Source: Reyranella massiliensis 521 (GTDB lineage Bacteria; Pseudomonadota; Alphaproteobacteria; Reyranellales; Reyranellaceae). From it: a DNA stretch of 47,270 nucleotides. A model generated the notes under the pieces. It was not told the DNA's origin. It was given only the letters and a program-made list of their open reading frames with translations, and made no database searches. The position numbers and the translations under genes are program-made. Position 1 is the first letter of the stretch; every line of letters starts with the position of its first letter. Below, one piece after another: positions 33,467 to 41,705 of the stretch. Location: positions 1 through 47,270 of the forward strand of contig CAMAYC010000026.1 of NCBI GenBank assembly GCA_945862125.1. The letters run 5' to 3'.

Positions 33467-34900
33467 TCAGAGTGCTGTCGGCCGGTGCTGTGCCCAGGGC
33501 CGCGCCTGCTCGAGCAAGGCGCCCAGCCGCAGCACGTCGGTCTCGCTCGCCCACTTGCCGATGATCTGCACGGAGGTCGGCAGCCCATCCGTGCCGAAGC
33601 CCGACGGCACGGCCATGGCCGGATGGCCGGTGAGGTTGAACGGGTACTGGTATGACGTCCAACCCTGCCGCGTGATGCCGCATTTCACGCCGTCGACCAC
33701 GACCTCGTCGTTGGCGGCGTCGTGCGTCACGTCGAGCGCGGTGCGCGCGTTGGTCGGGCTCACCAGGAAGTCGTAGCGCTCGAACAGCGACTGGATTTTG
33801 CGGAACAGGACCGTGCGCGCGAACTGGGCATTGCGGAAGTCGGCGAGGGTGAACTTGGCCCCGCGGTCCATGAAGGCCAGAGTCACCGGGTCCATCTGGT
33901 TCTGCCACTTGGGCAGGTACTGGGCGCAGGTTACCGCGAAGCCGGCCTGATAGAGCACCCGGCCCTCGTACTCGATCCAGTCGATCTTGTCGGTGACCTG
34001 CTCGACCTCGGCGCCCATGTCGCGCCAGGCGTCGAGCGCCTGCAGTGTGTTGGCGCGCACGTCGGCGGCGAGGCGCGGATTGGCCATGAGCTCGATGTAG
34101 CCGATGCGCACGCCCGAGAGATCCTCGCCTGCGAGCTTGGGCGACATCGGCTGCGGCGTGGCGCCGAGACTCCAGGGGTCCTTGGACGACGGCCCCGCGA
34201 GGACGCCGTGCATGATGGCGGCGTCGGTGACCGTGCGGGCGAGGGGCCCCGCGAAGATATTGTTGCCGAAGGCATCGCGCGAAGTGTCGTAGGGCACGAT
34301 GCCGAGCGTGGCCTTGAGCCCGACCAGGCCCGAGCAGGAGGCAGGACCGCGCGTCGAGCCCGCGCCGTCGGTGGCGAGCGACAGCGGGCCGAGACCGGCC
34401 GCCACGGCGGAGGCGCCGCCGCCGCTGGAGCCACCCGGCGTGCGCTCGAGGTTCCAGGGATTGCGCGTGGCGCCAAACGATGGCCCATCGGTCAGTCCCT
34501 TGACGCCGAACTCCGGGCTGTTGGCCTTGCCGATGATGATGGCGCCGGCCGCCTTGAGGCGCGCCACGGTGATATCGTCGGACGCGGCCGGCGGATTGTC
34601 GGCGAAGATCGCCGAGCCATGCCGGGTCGGCACGCCCTCGACGTCGAGCAGGTCCTTGATGCTGACCGGTACGCCGTGCAGAGGCCCGAGCTTCTCGCCC
34701 CGGGTGACGGCCTCCTCGGCGCGCCTGGCGTCGCCGCGGGCTCGCTCGGCCGTCACCTCGCGAAAGCAGTTGAGCTTGGGATTGGCACGCTCGATCGCTT
34801 TCAGCACGGTGTCGACATACTCGACAGGCGAAAGCTTGCGCGCGCGGATGAGGGCGGCGGCCTTTGCGGCCGGGGTGAACAAAAGATCTGTGTCGGTCAT
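33467..34900 (-). CDS. amidase-signature family hydrolase, 477 aa
   Basis: The Ser-cisSer-Lys triad of amidase-signature enzymes is present: K82 in VSIKDLLDVEGVPT, the cis-serine in TPGGSSGGGAS (158/159) and nucleophile S182 in TDGAGSTRGPAS. The length is normal. It would hydrolyse an amide to an acid and ammonia in the cytoplasm. The start at 34900 (MTDTD) is chosen for its match to relatives; a GTG at 34930 is possible but its ribosome binding site is badly placed. The TRAP genes follow on the same strand, so import and hydrolysis of one compound class may be linked. Confidence 0.92.
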   Translation of the reverse strand: MTDTDLLFTPAAKAAALIRARKLSPVEYVDTVLKAIERANPKLNCFREVTAERARGDARRAEEAVTRGEKLGPLHGVPVSIKDLLDVEGVPTRHGSAIFADNPPAASDDITVARLKAAGAIIIGKANSPEFGVKGLTDGPSFGATRNPWNLERTPGGSSGGGASAVAAGLGPLSLATDGAGSTRGPASCSGLVGLKATLGIVPYDTSRDAFGNNIFAGPLARTVTDAAIMHGVLAGPSSKDPWSLGATPQPMSPKLAGEDLSGVRIGYIELMANPRLAADVRANTLQALDAWRDMGAEVEQVTDKIDWIEYEGRVLYQAGFAVTCAQYLPKWQNQMDPVTLAFMDRGAKFTLADFRNAQFARTVLFRKIQSLFERYDFLVSPTNARTALDVTHDAANDEVVVDGVKCGITRQGWTSYQYPFNLTGHPAMAVPSGFGTDGLPTSVQIIGKWASETDVLRLGALLEQARPWAQHRPTAL

Positions 34901-34978
34901 GGCGACACTATAGTCGTGGGAACGCGCCACTCCAGAGGGTGTGAATTAGTTCGAAACTGCGTGGTCGTTGCGGACTAA

Positions 34979-35045
34979 GAGCGAGCGGGACGCTCGCGGT
35001 CCAAAAGATCATGAATCTTCCGGACCGCGAGCGTCCCGCTCGCTC
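34979..35045. repeat. perfect 24-bp inverted repeat with nested palindromes
   Basis: The arms 34979-35002 and 35022-35045 are exact reverse complements (24 of 24) around a 19-base AT-rich loop. Each arm itself holds a shorter palindrome, GCGAGCG-GGA-CGCTCGC. It lies between the divergent amidase and TauE/SafE genes. It looks like a REP/BIME-type intergenic element rather than a terminator, because no T-tract follows on either strand. Confidence 0.75.
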
Positions 35046-35103
35046 ATTTCGACCACTAGCCCATCCTCGACAGCGTCTGCACGCCGCGCTACGCCCGCAG
35101 GCG

Positions 35104-35859
35104 ATGTTTTCCCTGCCCATCCTGGCGGCGCTGGCGGTCGTGGCCGTCGTGACTTCCTTCATCTCCGGTATCTTCGGCATGGCCGGCGGCATGCTGTTGA
35201 TCGGCTTCCTGCTGGTCCTGCTGCCGGTGCCGGTGGCCATGGTCTTCCACGGCGTCATCCAGATCGCAGCCAACAGCTGGCGCGCCTGGCTGTGGCGGCA
35301 TCATGTGCGGTGGAGCGTCGTTCTGCAGTTCGGCGCCGGCGCCGCGGCCTCGCTGGTGGTCTTCTCGTTCTTCGATTTCGTGCCGCCCAAGTCGATGGTC
35401 CTGATCGCCGTGGGCGTCACGCCTTTCATCGCGCTGGCGGTGCCGCAACGCATTGCGCCCAATATCGAACGCGGCGGGCAGGCGTTCCTGGCCGGCGCGA
35501 TCGGCGGCGCCATCCAGCTCGTCTCGGGCGTCACCGGCCCGTTGCTCGACATCTTCTATGTCCGCACCGGCATGACGCGGCAGGTCAACGTCGCCACCAA
35601 GGCGGCGGCCCAGGTGCTGGGCCATCTCACAAAGGTCATCTATTTCGCCCTCGTGATCGAAGGCCCGGCCGGGCGCGATCCCGAGCAGTGGCTGGTAATG
35701 GGCTTTGCCGCAGCCTTTGCCGTGCTGGGCACCACCCTGTCACGCAGTTTTCTCGATCGCATGTCGGACAAGCAGTTCTATCATTGGACGCGGCGCGTCA
35801 TCCTGGCACTGGGCGCCGTCTATATCGGCCAGGGTGTGTGGATGATGGTGAACTCATGA
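35104..35859 (+). CDS. TauE/SafE-family membrane permease, 251 aa
   Basis: Eight or so hydrophobic segments and the family repeats are visible: SFISGIFGMAGGMLLIGFLL in the first half and AIGGAIQLVSGVTGPLLDIF in the second. Members export sulfite, sulfoacetate or other small anions. The start at 35104 (MFSLPI) places the first helix correctly; the upstream frame contains the inverted repeat. The stop overlaps the next gene as ATGA. Confidence 0.88.
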   Translation: MFSLPILAALAVVAVVTSFISGIFGMAGGMLLIGFLLVLLPVPVAMVFHGVIQIAANSWRAWLWRHHVRWSVVLQFGAGAAASLVVFSFFDFVPPKSMVLIAVGVTPFIALAVPQRIAPNIERGGQAFLAGAIGGAIQLVSGVTGPLLDIFYVRTGMTRQVNVATKAAAQVLGHLTKVIYFALVIEGPAGRDPEQWLVMGFAAAFAVLGTTLSRSFLDRMSDKQFYHWTRRVILALGAVYIGQGVWMMVNS

Positions 35860-36056
35860 CGGACGTCAAAGCCGAGGTTCGGGCGCTGCTCGACCGGCTG
35901 CCGGACGATTGCACTTATGCCGACGTGCAGCGCGGCATTGCCGTGCTGATGTGGCCCAAACAAAGTGATGGCTCGTTGGCGCCGCCGCAACGCGTCGACC
36001 CGGAAGAAGTGAAGCGCCGGCTGCGCGAATGGATGAAATCGGAGAAGGACAAATGA
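35856..36056 (+). CDS. small hypothetical protein, 66 aa
   Basis: A short charged protein (LLDRLPDDCTYADVQRGIAV, then EEVKRRLREWMKSEKDK) overlaps the gene before it by ATGA (35856-35859) and the one after it by ATGA (36053-36056). Both overlaps support translation. The LPDDCTYADVQ segment recalls small antitoxin-like proteins of alphaproteobacteria, but the match is weak and no toxin gene is adjacent. It is probably cytoplasmic and helical. The function is unknown. Confidence 0.65.
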   Translation: MTDVKAEVRALLDRLPDDCTYADVQRGIAVLMWPKQSDGSLAPPQRVDPEEVKRRLREWMKSEKDK

Positions 36057-36856
36057 AGGACCGTGTCTCGATCGACCTCAAGGATGGCGTTGCCGACGTC
36101 CGCCTGATCCGTGCCGACAAGATGAACGCGCTCGACCCCGCGATGTTCGAGGGCATCATCGAAGCGGGCGCCAAGCTCGCCGACATGAAGGGGCTGCGCG
36201 CCGTCGTGCTGTCGGGCGAGGGCAAAGCCTTCTGCGCCGGCCTCGACATGGGAAGTTTCGCCGCCATGAAAGCGGAAGGCGATGCGGTGCCGGGCGTACG
36301 CGACCTCACCAAGCGTACCCACGGCATCGCCAACCGGCCGCAGCAATGCGCCTGGCTGTGGCGCGAGCTGCCGGTGCCGGTGATCGCCGCCGTCCATGGC
36401 GTGGCCTTTGGCGGCGGCTTCCAGATCATGCTGGGCGCCGACATCCGCTATGCCACGGCCGATGCGCGCTTCTCCGTGATGGAGATCAAGTGGGGCCTCG
36501 TGCCCGATCTCGCCGGCACCCAGCTCATGCGCCATCTCGCCCGCGAGGATGTGGTGCGCGAGCTCACCTACACCGGCCGCATCTTCAGTGGCACCGAGGC
36601 GCGCGAGATGGGCTTCGTGACGCGCGTGGTCGACGATCCGCGCGCGGCGGCGCTGGAGACGGCCAGGGAAATCGCTTCCAAGAGCCCCGATGCGATGCGG
36701 GCAAACAAGCGGCTGCTCAATGCCGCCGTCGCCATCGACGCCGCGGCGGGCCTGATGATGGAATCGGTCGAGCAGCAGAAGCTGATCGGCTCGCCCAACC
36801 AGCTCGAAGCCATCATGTCAAACCTGCAGAAGCGCGCCGCCAACTACAAGGACTGA
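36053..36856 (+). CDS. enoyl-CoA hydratase/isomerase (crotonase) family, 267 aa
   Basis: A crotonase fold with the oxyanion segments GKAFCAGLDMGSF and HGVAFGGGFQIMLGADIR. The later active-site stretch is VMEIKWGLVPDLAGT, where an aspartate stands in the position used by dienoyl-CoA isomerases. Isomerase activity is therefore as likely as hydration. GGAGAAGG precedes the ATG at 36053, which overlaps the stop of the small upstream gene. An MDR reductase and a GST follow closely, suggesting breakdown of an acyl-CoA or xenobiotic acid. Confidence 0.9.
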   Translation: MKDRVSIDLKDGVADVRLIRADKMNALDPAMFEGIIEAGAKLADMKGLRAVVLSGEGKAFCAGLDMGSFAAMKAEGDAVPGVRDLTKRTHGIANRPQQCAWLWRELPVPVIAAVHGVAFGGGFQIMLGADIRYATADARFSVMEIKWGLVPDLAGTQLMRHLAREDVVRELTYTGRIFSGTEAREMGFVTRVVDDPRAAALETAREIASKSPDAMRANKRLLNAAVAIDAAAGLMMESVEQQKLIGSPNQLEAIMSNLQKRAANYKD

Positions 36857-36859
36857 CAC

Positions 36860-37849
36860 ATGAATCGCCAATGGCTCTACGCCAAGCAGCCGCAGGGCAA
36901 GATCGCCGCCGACACCTTCCAGTGGACCGAGACGGCGATCCCGGTGCCGAAGGAGGGCGAGGTGCTGGTGCGCACGCGCATGCTCTCGCTCGACCCCGCC
37001 AACCGCGCCTGGATGATGGGCAAGACCTATCGCGACGCGCTGCAGCCCGGTCAGGTGATGAGCGGCTTCGCCATCGGCGAGGTGGTCGAGTCCAAGGCCC
37101 CAGGGCTCGCCGCGGGCGATCTCGTGGAGGGCGACTGGGGCTGGCAGGACTACGCCACGCTGCCGGCCAGGCGGCTCACCAGGCGCACGACCGAGGCGCC
37201 GCTCGAAATGCTGATCGGGCCGCTCAGCATCACCGGCCTCACGGCCTATTTTGGCCTGCTGGACGTGGGCCAGCCGAAGCCCGGCGACACGGTGCTGGTG
37301 TCGGCGGCGGCAGGCGCGGTCGGCACGATGGTCGGACAGATCGCCAAGCTGGTCGGCTGCCGCGTCATCGGCACGGCTGGCGGCCAGGACAAATGCGACT
37401 GGCTGGTGCGCGACCTCGGCTTCGACGCCGCGATCGACTACAAGGCCGGCGGTGTCCGCCGGGTGCTGGCGGCGGCCTGTCCCGACGGCATCGACGTCTA
37501 TTTCGACAATACCGGCGGGCCTGTGCTCGACGCCGCGCTGTCGCTGATGAATTTGCGCGGCCGCATCGCCTGTTGCGGCAACGTCTCGCAATACGATGTC
37601 GACAAGCCCGCGCCGGGGCCGATGGCCGTGCCTGGCCTGGTCGTGACCAAGAGGCTTCGGATGGAAGGCTTCATCGTCATGGACTTCTTCGATCGCCGCG
37701 CCGAGGCCGAGCGGCGCCTCGCGCGCTGGGTCGCCGAGGGGAAGATCAAGGCCGTCGTCGATGTCGTCGACGGGCTCGACAAGGCGCCGCAGGCGCTGAT
37801 CGGGCTCTTCGACGGCAGGAATCGCGGCAAGATGGCAGTCAGGGTCTGA
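36860..37849 (+). CDS. NADP-dependent MDR-family oxidoreductase (CurA/LTB4DH-like), 329 aa
   Basis: A zinc-free medium-chain reductase. The nucleotide-binding turn is AAAGAVGTMVGQIAKLVG, preceded by GLTAYFGLLDVGQPKPGD. The opening pattern RTRMLSLDPANRAWM and the VYFDNTGGPVLDAAL stretch place it with the YncB/CurA/leukotriene B4 dehydrogenase group. It would reduce the double bond of enones with NADPH in the cytoplasm. It starts three bases after the crotonase stop. Confidence 0.93.
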   Translation: MNRQWLYAKQPQGKIAADTFQWTETAIPVPKEGEVLVRTRMLSLDPANRAWMMGKTYRDALQPGQVMSGFAIGEVVESKAPGLAAGDLVEGDWGWQDYATLPARRLTRRTTEAPLEMLIGPLSITGLTAYFGLLDVGQPKPGDTVLVSAAAGAVGTMVGQIAKLVGCRVIGTAGGQDKCDWLVRDLGFDAAIDYKAGGVRRVLAAACPDGIDVYFDNTGGPVLDAALSLMNLRGRIACCGNVSQYDVDKPAPGPMAVPGLVVTKRLRMEGFIVMDFFDRRAEAERRLARWVAEGKIKAVVDVVDGLDKAPQALIGLFDGRNRGKMAVRV

Positions 37850-37851
37850 TC

Positions 37852-38505
37852 ATGGCGCTGGTTCTCCATGCCCATCCCTTCTCTTCGTACTGCCAGAAGG
37901 TGCTGATCGCGCTCTACGAGAACGACACGCCCTTCACGCTGAAGATGCTGGCCGATGCCGATGCGTTCGCCGAACTGGCGAAGCTGTGGCCGGTGCGGCT
38001 GATGCCGGTGATGACCGACGGCGATGAAGTCGTGCGCGAGGCGAGCATCATCGTAGAGCATCTGATGCTGCACCATCCCGGACCGGTTCGCCTGATCCCT
38101 TCGAATCCCGGGGCAGCGTTGCACGTGCGCTTCCTCGATCGCGTGTTCGACAATTACGTCATGACGCCGATGCAGAAGGTGGTGGCCGACGTGCTGCGCG
38201 ATGCCGGCGAGCGCGATCCCAAGGGCGTGGCCGATGCCAGGGCGCGGCTCGATGTCTCCTATGAATGGCTCGATGGCGAGTTGAAGGGGCGGACCTGGGC
38301 AGCGGGCGAGGACTTTACGCTGGCGGACTGCGCGGCGGCTCCGTCGCTTTTCTACGCCGACTGGGTGCACCCGATCTCCGAGCGGTTCGATATCCTTCGT
38401 GCCTATCGGGCGCGTCTGCTGAAGCGGCCGTCCTTCGCGCGCGCCGTCGAGGAGGCGCGACCCTACAGGAGCTTCTTTCCGCCGGGCGCACCCGACAGAG
38501 ATTAG
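37852..38505 (+). CDS. glutathione S-transferase family protein, 217 aa
   Basis: The N-terminal thioredoxin-like half reads LHAHPFSSYCQKVLIALYEN, then RLMPVMTDGDEVVREASIIV. The second part is the all-helical GST domain with the FTLADCAAAPSLFYADW N-cap region. The start is the ATG at 37852, two bases after the reductase stop. The substrate is unknown. Its stop (TAG) overlaps the stop of the convergent crotonase gene by three bases. Confidence 0.9.
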   Translation: MALVLHAHPFSSYCQKVLIALYENDTPFTLKMLADADAFAELAKLWPVRLMPVMTDGDEVVREASIIVEHLMLHHPGPVRLIPSNPGAALHVRFLDRVFDNYVMTPMQKVVADVLRDAGERDPKGVADARARLDVSYEWLDGELKGRTWAAGEDFTLADCAAAPSLFYADWVHPISERFDILRAYRARLLKRPSFARAVEEARPYRSFFPPGAPDRD

Positions 38506-39314
38506 CGACCGACGAACTTCGGCTTCCGCTTTTCCACGAAGGCCTGCACCGCTTCCTTGTGGTCGGCAGTACGTGACGCCGACACCAGGCGCTCGGCTTC
38601 GCGATAGTGCGCGGCCGCGTAGTCGATGTGCAGCGCGTCGTCGAGATTGTCCTTGATGAGGCGGAGCGCCACCCGCGGCCCGTCGGCCAGCGATTTGGCG
38701 AAAGCAAAGGCCTCGTGCTGGAGCGTGGCGTCGTCGACCACTCGATTGAAGAGACCGATGCGCTCGCCGCGCTCGGCATCGACCTTCTCCGAGGTCAGCA
38801 TCAGCTCCCGTGCCCGCATCGGTCCGACCGTGCGCGTGAGCAGCCAGGCGATGCCGTAGTCGCCGGACAGGCCGATTTTCGCGTAGCCCGTGGTGCCGAA
38901 GGCCGACTTCGCCGCGATGCGGATATCGCAAGCCAAGGCGATGGCGAGGCCGGCGCCGGCCGCTGCGCCGGGCAGTGCCGCGATCGTGGGCTTGCGCACC
39001 GCGAACAGGGCGCCGGTGAGATGCGCCTGCCGCCAGCGCAGGTCCGAAAGACGCTCCTCGTAGCTCATCTGGCCACGCGGGCCGCGGCCGCCCATGCCCT
39101 TGACGTCGCCGCCGCTGCAAAAGGCGGTGCCGGCGCCGGTGATCAGGAGCGCGCCGACCTCGGGATCGTCGCCGCGCGCCTTGATCTGGTCGCGCAGCGC
39201 CGCCGTCAGAGCGGGCGACATGGCGTTGCGCGCCTCCGGCCTGTTCAAGGTGATCAGCGCCACGCCGTCGCGCACGCTGCACAAAAGTTCGGTTGTGCCG
39301 GTATCGATTTCCAT
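38502..39314 (-). CDS. enoyl-CoA hydratase/isomerase (crotonase) family, 270 aa
   Basis: A second crotonase, distant from the one at 36053. It shows LNRPEARNAMSPALTAALRD, the oxyanion segment GTAFCSGGDVKGMGG and ALPGAAAGAGLAIALACDIR. The later stretch KIGLSGDYGIAWLL carries an aspartate. The start at 39314 (MEIDT) has GAGGG upstream; a longer start would overlap the divergent epoxide hydrolase gene. It probably acts in fatty acid or aromatic acid CoA-ester breakdown. Confidence 0.9.
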   Translation of the reverse strand: MEIDTGTTELLCSVRDGVALITLNRPEARNAMSPALTAALRDQIKARGDDPEVGALLITGAGTAFCSGGDVKGMGGRGPRGQMSYEERLSDLRWRQAHLTGALFAVRKPTIAALPGAAAGAGLAIALACDIRIAAKSAFGTTGYAKIGLSGDYGIAWLLTRTVGPMRARELMLTSEKVDAERGERIGLFNRVVDDATLQHEAFAFAKSLADGPRVALRLIKDNLDDALHIDYAAAHYREAERLVSASRTADHKEAVQAFVEKRKPKFVGR

Positions 39315-39345
39315 GGAACCCTCTCTCAACTCTTCAAGGATTGGC

Positions 39346-40371
39346 ATGACATTCCCGGTCACCGAACACACCGTCAAGACCGCCCGTCACACCACGGGCT
39401 ATCTCGCCTGCGGAGCGGAAGACGGCCCGCAGCTGATCTTCGTCCATGGCTGGCCGGAGCTGTCGCTGTCGTGGCGCCATCAGCTGCCGGCCTTCGCGGC
39501 CCTCGGCTTCAGATGTGTGGCCCCCGACATGCGCGGCTACGGCCGCTCCGCCACCTACACGCGGCACGAGGACTTCGCGCAGGAACTCATCGTCGCCGAC
39601 ATGCTGGAGCTGCTGGCGGCGCTCGGCCGCGACAGGGCGGTGTGGATCGGCCACGACTGGGGCAGCCCCGTGGTCTGGAACATCGCCAGTCATCATCCCG
39701 AGAAGACGGTCGGCGTGGCGAGCCTCTGTGTGCCTTATCTCCCGACGGGCTTTACGCTCGACACGGTGGTGCCGCTGGTTGATCGCACGCTCTATCCGGT
39801 CGAAAAATTCCCGGCAGGCCAGTGGGACTACCAATTCTTCTACCAGGAGAGTTTCGACAAGGCCTGTAAGGGCTTCGAAGCCAACATCCGCAACGTCGTG
39901 AAGGCGCTGTTCCGCAAGGGCGACCCCGCGCGCGTGGGCAAGCCTGCGCCGACGTCGATGGTGCGCGCGGCCGGCGGCTGGTTCGGCGGCGGCGCCTGTC
40001 CCGACGTGCCGCGCGACGGCGACGTTATCACCGAAGCCGATATGGAAGCCTATACCGCGGCGCTCACGCGCAACGGCTTCTTCGGCCCCGACTCCTGGTA
40101 CATGAACCACAAGGCCAACGCCGCCTACGCGCTGGCGTCGAAGAACGGCGGTAAGCTCTCCATGCCGGTGTTGTTCCTGCACGGCGCCTACGACACGACC
40201 TGCGAGACCATGACCTCGCGGCTCGCCGAACCGATGCGCCGCGATTGCGCCCAGCTCACCGAGGGCGTGGTGAACTCCGGCCACTGGATGGCGCAGGAGC
40301 AGCCGGTGGCGGTGAACGCCGCGTTGGCGAAGTGGCTGGCCGTGAAGCTGCCGGACTACTGGAAGGCCTAG
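39346..40371 (+). CDS. epoxide hydrolase-like alpha/beta hydrolase, 341 aa
   Basis: The HGWP oxyanion motif (34-37), the nucleophile elbow GHDWGS with D104 and the cap region with WYMNHKANAAYAL are typical of epoxide hydrolases. The acid FLHGAYDTT and base GHWMAQEQP complete the triad. AAGGA precedes the ATG at 39346. It would open an epoxide to a diol, although dehalogenase or esterase activity cannot be excluded. The stop shares CTAG with the convergent GFA gene. Confidence 0.88.
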   Translation: MTFPVTEHTVKTARHTTGYLACGAEDGPQLIFVHGWPELSLSWRHQLPAFAALGFRCVAPDMRGYGRSATYTRHEDFAQELIVADMLELLAALGRDRAVWIGHDWGSPVVWNIASHHPEKTVGVASLCVPYLPTGFTLDTVVPLVDRTLYPVEKFPAGQWDYQFFYQESFDKACKGFEANIRNVVKALFRKGDPARVGKPAPTSMVRAAGGWFGGGACPDVPRDGDVITEADMEAYTAALTRNGFFGPDSWYMNHKANAAYALASKNGGKLSMPVLFLHGAYDTTCETMTSRLAEPMRRDCAQLTEGVVNSGHWMAQEQPVAVNAALAKWLAVKLPDYWKA

Positions 40372-40856
40372 CCGCGTGCGGCCATCAACGCCGTCCGCCG
40401 CTCCAGGCTTTCCTTCGGCCATAGCGTGGTGGCGTCGTAGGAGGCGGTGAACACCGGCACGTTTTGCGGCAGCACGACCCACGGCTGCTTGGACACGGTG
40501 TGGATATGGACATCCGGCGGCACCCGGTCGGGCTCATCGAGTGAGCCTACGCGCACGAAGCGGATCGCATCGCCCACGGCGAGATAGTTGCTCCACACTG
40601 CGATGCGGCACTTGGGGCAGCGCGCGATCTTCTGGCCCTTGCCGCTGGCTGACGGCGTGAGGATCGTCTCGACTTCGCCCTCCAGGATCTCCACCCGATC
40701 GGCTTCGATCATCGCATTGAGCGCGAACGCGGTGCCCGACTGGCGCTGGCACCAGCGACAATGGCAGCAATTGACGAACATCGGCTTGGAACTCAGACGA
40801 TAGCGCACATGGCGGCAGGTGCAGCCGCCTTCATAAGTCTCGCTCGTGCTGGCCAT
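40368..40856 (-). CDS. GFA/CENP-V-domain zinc protein, 162 aa
   Basis: The zinc-binding cysteines of the GFA fold are all present: CTC at 12-14, CCHCRWC at 30-36 and CPKC at 80-83. The family is named after glutathione-dependent formaldehyde-activating enzyme, but most members have no proven activity. GGGGAG lies before the ATG at 40856. It is divergent from the SDR gene and convergent with the epoxide hydrolase, sharing its stop region. Confidence 0.9.
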   Translation of the reverse strand: MASTSETYEGGCTCRHVRYRLSSKPMFVNCCHCRWCQRQSGTAFALNAMIEADRVEILEGEVETILTPSASGKGQKIARCPKCRIAVWSNYLAVGDAIRFVRVGSLDEPDRVPPDVHIHTVSKQPWVVLPQNVPVFTASYDATTLWPKESLERRTALMAARG

Positions 40857-40915
40857 CGTGCGGCGCTCCCCATTATGGTGGAAGCAAGAAATAGCATTCT
40901 GTCGGGAGAGAAGTC

Positions 40916-41704
40916 ATGGCCGGACGTCTGATGGGCAAGGTGGCGGTGGTGACCGGCGCGGCGCCGCGTGGCGAGGGCGTGGGCAACGGCATGGCGACGG
41001 CCATCCAGTTTGCGCGCGAGGGCGCCAAGGTCGTGCTGGTCAACCGCAGCGCCGAGCGCGCCGAGAAGCTTGCCAGGCAGATCAAGGATGAAGGCGGCGA
41101 GGCGTCCGTGTTCGCCGCCGACGTCGCCCAGGCCGACGATGCCGAGGCGATGGCGGCGTTCGCGCACAAGAAATATGGCCGCCTCGACATCCTGCACAAC
41201 AATGTCGGCATTGGCGGACCGGGCACGCCCGAGACGGTGACGCTCGAGACTTGGAACAAGGTGCTGGAGGCCAACCTCACCACCACGATGCTCTGCACCA
41301 AGGCCTGCCTGCCGCGCATGAAGCAAGGCGGGGGCGGCTCGATCATCATGGTGTCGTCGATCGCGGGCGCCTTGGGCCTGATGGGCAGCGCGGGCGCGGT
41401 GGCCTATGCGACGGCCAAGGCCGGGCTACATGGTTTCACCCTGTCGGTCGCGGCCGACTACGCAACCGAGAACATCCGCGCCAACTGCATCATCGTGGGC
41501 TCGGTGCACACACCGATGGTGGCGCATCTCGGCGCCGAGGCGCGGGAGCGGCGCAAGAACCTGGTACCGATGAAGACCGAGGGCACGGCCTGGGACATCG
41601 CCTATGGCGCGGTCTACCTCGCCTCGGACGAATCGCGCTGGGTGACGGGCATCCTGCTGCCGATCGACGGCGGCCTCGTGGCGCTGCGGCAGTGGCCGCG
41701 TTAG
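40916..41704 (+). CDS. short-chain dehydrogenase/reductase, 262 aa
   Basis: A classical SDR. The NAD(P)-binding loop is VTGAAPRGEGVGNGMA, longer than the usual TGxxxGIG by several residues. The NNVG motif lies near 95, and the catalytic serine near 147 is followed by Y164 and K168 in YATAK. The C-terminal SRWVTGILLPIDGG is typical. GGGAGAG precedes the ATG. It would oxidise or reduce an alcohol/ketone pair. It converges on the acyl-AMP ligase gene with one base between them. Confidence 0.92.
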   Translation: MAGRLMGKVAVVTGAAPRGEGVGNGMATAIQFAREGAKVVLVNRSAERAEKLARQIKDEGGEASVFAADVAQADDAEAMAAFAHKKYGRLDILHNNVGIGGPGTPETVTLETWNKVLEANLTTTMLCTKACLPRMKQGGGGSIIMVSSIAGALGLMGSAGAVAYATAKAGLHGFTLSVAADYATENIRANCIIVGSVHTPMVAHLGAEARERRKNLVPMKTEGTAWDIAYGAVYLASDESRWVTGILLPIDGGLVALRQWPR

Positions 41705-41705
41705 C

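Noticed and set aside
34968..35855. Upstream part of a long plus-strand frame ending in the 66-residue protein
   Set aside because: It passes through the inverted repeat and an alternative frame of the TauE/SafE gene. Only the final part after the ATG at 35856 is supported.
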